Source: Bacteroidia bacterium (GTDB lineage Bacteria; Bacteroidota; Bacteroidia; J057). From it: a stretch of 64,000 nt of DNA. The notes beneath the pieces were generated by a model that did no database searches, was not told where the DNA came from, and was given only the letters and a program-made list of their open reading frames with translations. The position numbers and the translations under genes were made by a program. The stretch lies in the NCBI GenBank assembly GCA_033391075.1, contig JAWPMV010000001.1, positions 7,130,001-7,194,000 on the forward strand, read 5' to 3'. This document shows, piece after piece, positions 63,690 through 64,000 of the stretch (its first letter is position 1; every line of letters begins with the position of its first letter).

Positions 63690-64000
63690 ATGAAAAGAAT
63701 AATACTTCCCGTTCAATGCCTGCTCATCCTTGTATTCTTACTTACAGGATGTGGTTCTGTTGACCTCTCTTTGATCAATGAGGTGAAAAGATTTGAACCG
63801 GAATGGATGAATTTGAGTGAAACGGTGACTTTCATCGAACGCAACCTCAATCTCACCCAAAGGAGGTACGCCAAAGACCTCAAAGAAATCGAACCTTTCA
63901 TCAAAAATCCTCAATCCAATCAGCGAAATGATCTCTATGGACTCAGATCCCAATACGAGAATATGATGGAGAAGAGAGATGAACTTCAGACAAATTTTGA
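63690..64000 (+). CDS. Lipoprotein, C-terminus cut by window edge
   Basis: An ATG at 63690 opens a frame running off the right edge (103 codons and two bases seen). The start is MKRIILPVQCLLILVFLLTG followed by Cys21, a lipobox (LTGC). The mature part is charged and helical (INEVKRFEPEWMNLSETVTFIERN, then YENMMEKRDELQ), suggesting a coiled-coil outer-membrane or periplasmic lipoprotein. Function is unknown. Confidence 0.75.
   Translation, partial: MKRIILPVQCLLILVFLLTGCGSVDLSLINEVKRFEPEWMNLSETVTFIERNLNLTQRRYAKDLKEIEPFIKNPQSNQRNDLYGLRSQYENMMEKRDELQTNF

Overview
The window comes from a member of the Bacteroidota, most likely a marine or soil Saprospiria/Cytophagia-type bacterium; the genus cannot be read from the sequence. 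The evidence is C-terminal type IX secretion (T9SS) sorting domains with a YPNP motif, signal peptides ending in AQ, weak Shine-Dalgarno sequences, TAnnTTTG-like promoter boxes, DUF2911 and DUF4230 proteins, and a penicillin-binding protein 1C beside an alpha-2-macroglobulin. No rRNA, tRNA, CRISPR array, transposase or phage structural gene was seen.

Layout. 1-10 kb: secreted and membrane genes (SRPBCC fragment, DinB-like, T9SS cargo, tail-fibre/S74 protein, YceI, SPFH protein, beta-barrel candidate), then an orphan protein ending in an apparent effector-associated domain (EAD11-like) and a secreted esterase. 10-22 kb: pbpC and a giant alpha-2-macroglobulin without its thioester, a membrane protein that looks like the tail of an nSTAND NTPase fused to a formylglycine-generating-enzyme (FGE) fold, and two DUF4230 genes. 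22-35 kb: a hydrolase, a BNR-propeller protein, methyltransferases, outer-membrane barrels and two tandem LamG/PKD/T9SS paralogues. 35-45.5 kb: a glycan region. A glycosyltransferase is followed, after a 330-bp palindromic element, by an eight-gene operon (sulfotransferase, two SDR epimerases, DegT aminotransferase, methyltransferase, an inverted-order HldE-like nucleotidyltransferase-kinase, a flippase and a GmhA-like isomerase). This predicts a sulfated or amino/heptose-containing surface glycan. 45.5-58 kb: a TPR histidine kinase, DUF2911, penicillin acylase, an A-type Fe-S carrier, topoisomerase IV subunit B, a degenerate GH3-beta-lactamase fusion and a RelE-type toxin-antitoxin pair. 58-64 kb: a detached complex I module (nuoH-small membrane protein-nuoI), a winged-helix/nucleotidyltransferase pair, nitroreductase, an atypical SDR and a truncated lipoprotein.

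Three things are least explained by ordinary housekeeping. First, two separate pieces related to NTP-dependent conflict (nSTAND/EAD) systems. Second, a family of intergenic palindromes built from degenerate 8-bp units (four copies, one inside a larger palindrome). Third, the heptose/sulfate glycan operon with an inverted HldE-like fusion. Functions are inferred from motifs read by eye and remembered family features; no database search was run.
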